Shown here piece by piece: positions 63,832 through 64,000 of a stretch of 64,000 nt of DNA. A model generated the notes under the pieces. That model was not told the DNA's origin. It saw only the letters and a program-made list of their open reading frames with translations, and made no database searches. The stretch's first letter is position 1; each line of letters begins with the position of its first letter. The translations under genes and the position numbers were made by a program. The DNA is taken from NCBI GenBank assembly GCA_965153455.1, contig OZ234504.1, positions 9,548,001-9,612,000 on the forward strand. The letters run 5' to 3'. Source of the DNA: Sphagnum compactum. Lineage: Eukaryota; Bryophyta; Sphagnopsida; Sphagnales.

Positions 63832-64000
63832 CTGCACATGGATATGCCCACATTAGCTCTAACAAAACAATTTCCACATTAGCAAACCATGCATTGGATT
63901 TGTTTTGTACTGATGTTTTGAGTCATCCCTGCTTTGCACATCAGATCCCACTCAAAAGTGTTGCATAGTTCTCAACAGGAAGTCCTGTTGATAAGAACAA

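Overview
This window reads as nuclear DNA of a land plant. The genes are split by many short-to-medium GT-AG introns, most with a TGCAG-type acceptor. The gene set is plant-specific: an LRR subfamily VIII receptor kinase, a GPI-anchored PI-PLC-X-like protein, a seed-maturation-type LEA protein, Kdo-8-phosphate synthase and an At4g22030-type F-box relative. The long intergenic stretches are AT-rich and full of decayed repeats. A non-seed plant (moss or lycophyte-like) is my guess from protein divergence and a FunK1-like kinase remnant; the sequence does not prove it. No bacterial, organellar or CRISPR feature was seen.

Layout, left to right. 1-3855 (-): 3' part of a WD40-repeat gene whose disordered tail runs off the left edge. 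3.9-11.7 kb: AT-rich DNA with a decayed minisatellite and a MITE copy. 12.5-17.6 kb (+): complete 8-exon PI-PLC-X-like gene, 416 aa. 18.4-20.6 kb (+): complete 4-exon SMP/LEA gene, 364 aa, preceded by a tandem repeat array and an ABRE-like site. 23.0-32.0 kb (-): complete 23-exon LRR-VIII receptor kinase, 833 aa, with a CxxC...CxC ectodomain motif like that of the H2O2 sensor HPCA1 and a MITE-like element in one intron. 32.2-42.5 kb: AT-rich repeats plus a frameshifted kinase fragment. 42.5-43.2 kb (+): F-box-like pseudogene. 44.5-46.9 kb (-): class I ARF GTPase. 48.5-49.9 kb (+): RMI2, 146 aa, divergent from ARF, with telo-box motifs around it. 49.9-59.4 kb: AT-rich DNA with dispersed and tandem duplications. 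59.4-59.9 kb (-): possible GLUTAMINE DUMPER-like membrane protein in two frames. 62.4-63.8 kb (-): 3' part of KDSA.

I rebuilt the spliced genes by hand by joining exons with matching intron phase. The coding lengths of PLC (1251), SMP (1095), LRR-RLK (2502) and RMI2 (441) all divide by three and end in a stop, which supports the models. The genes do not form a pathway. They are independent housekeeping, signalling and cell-wall genes separated by repeat-rich DNA. I did not find a clearly new molecular system. The most interesting items are the HPCA1-like cysteine motif, the MITE-like family, the SMP upstream array, and the two decayed genes (F-box-like and kinase).
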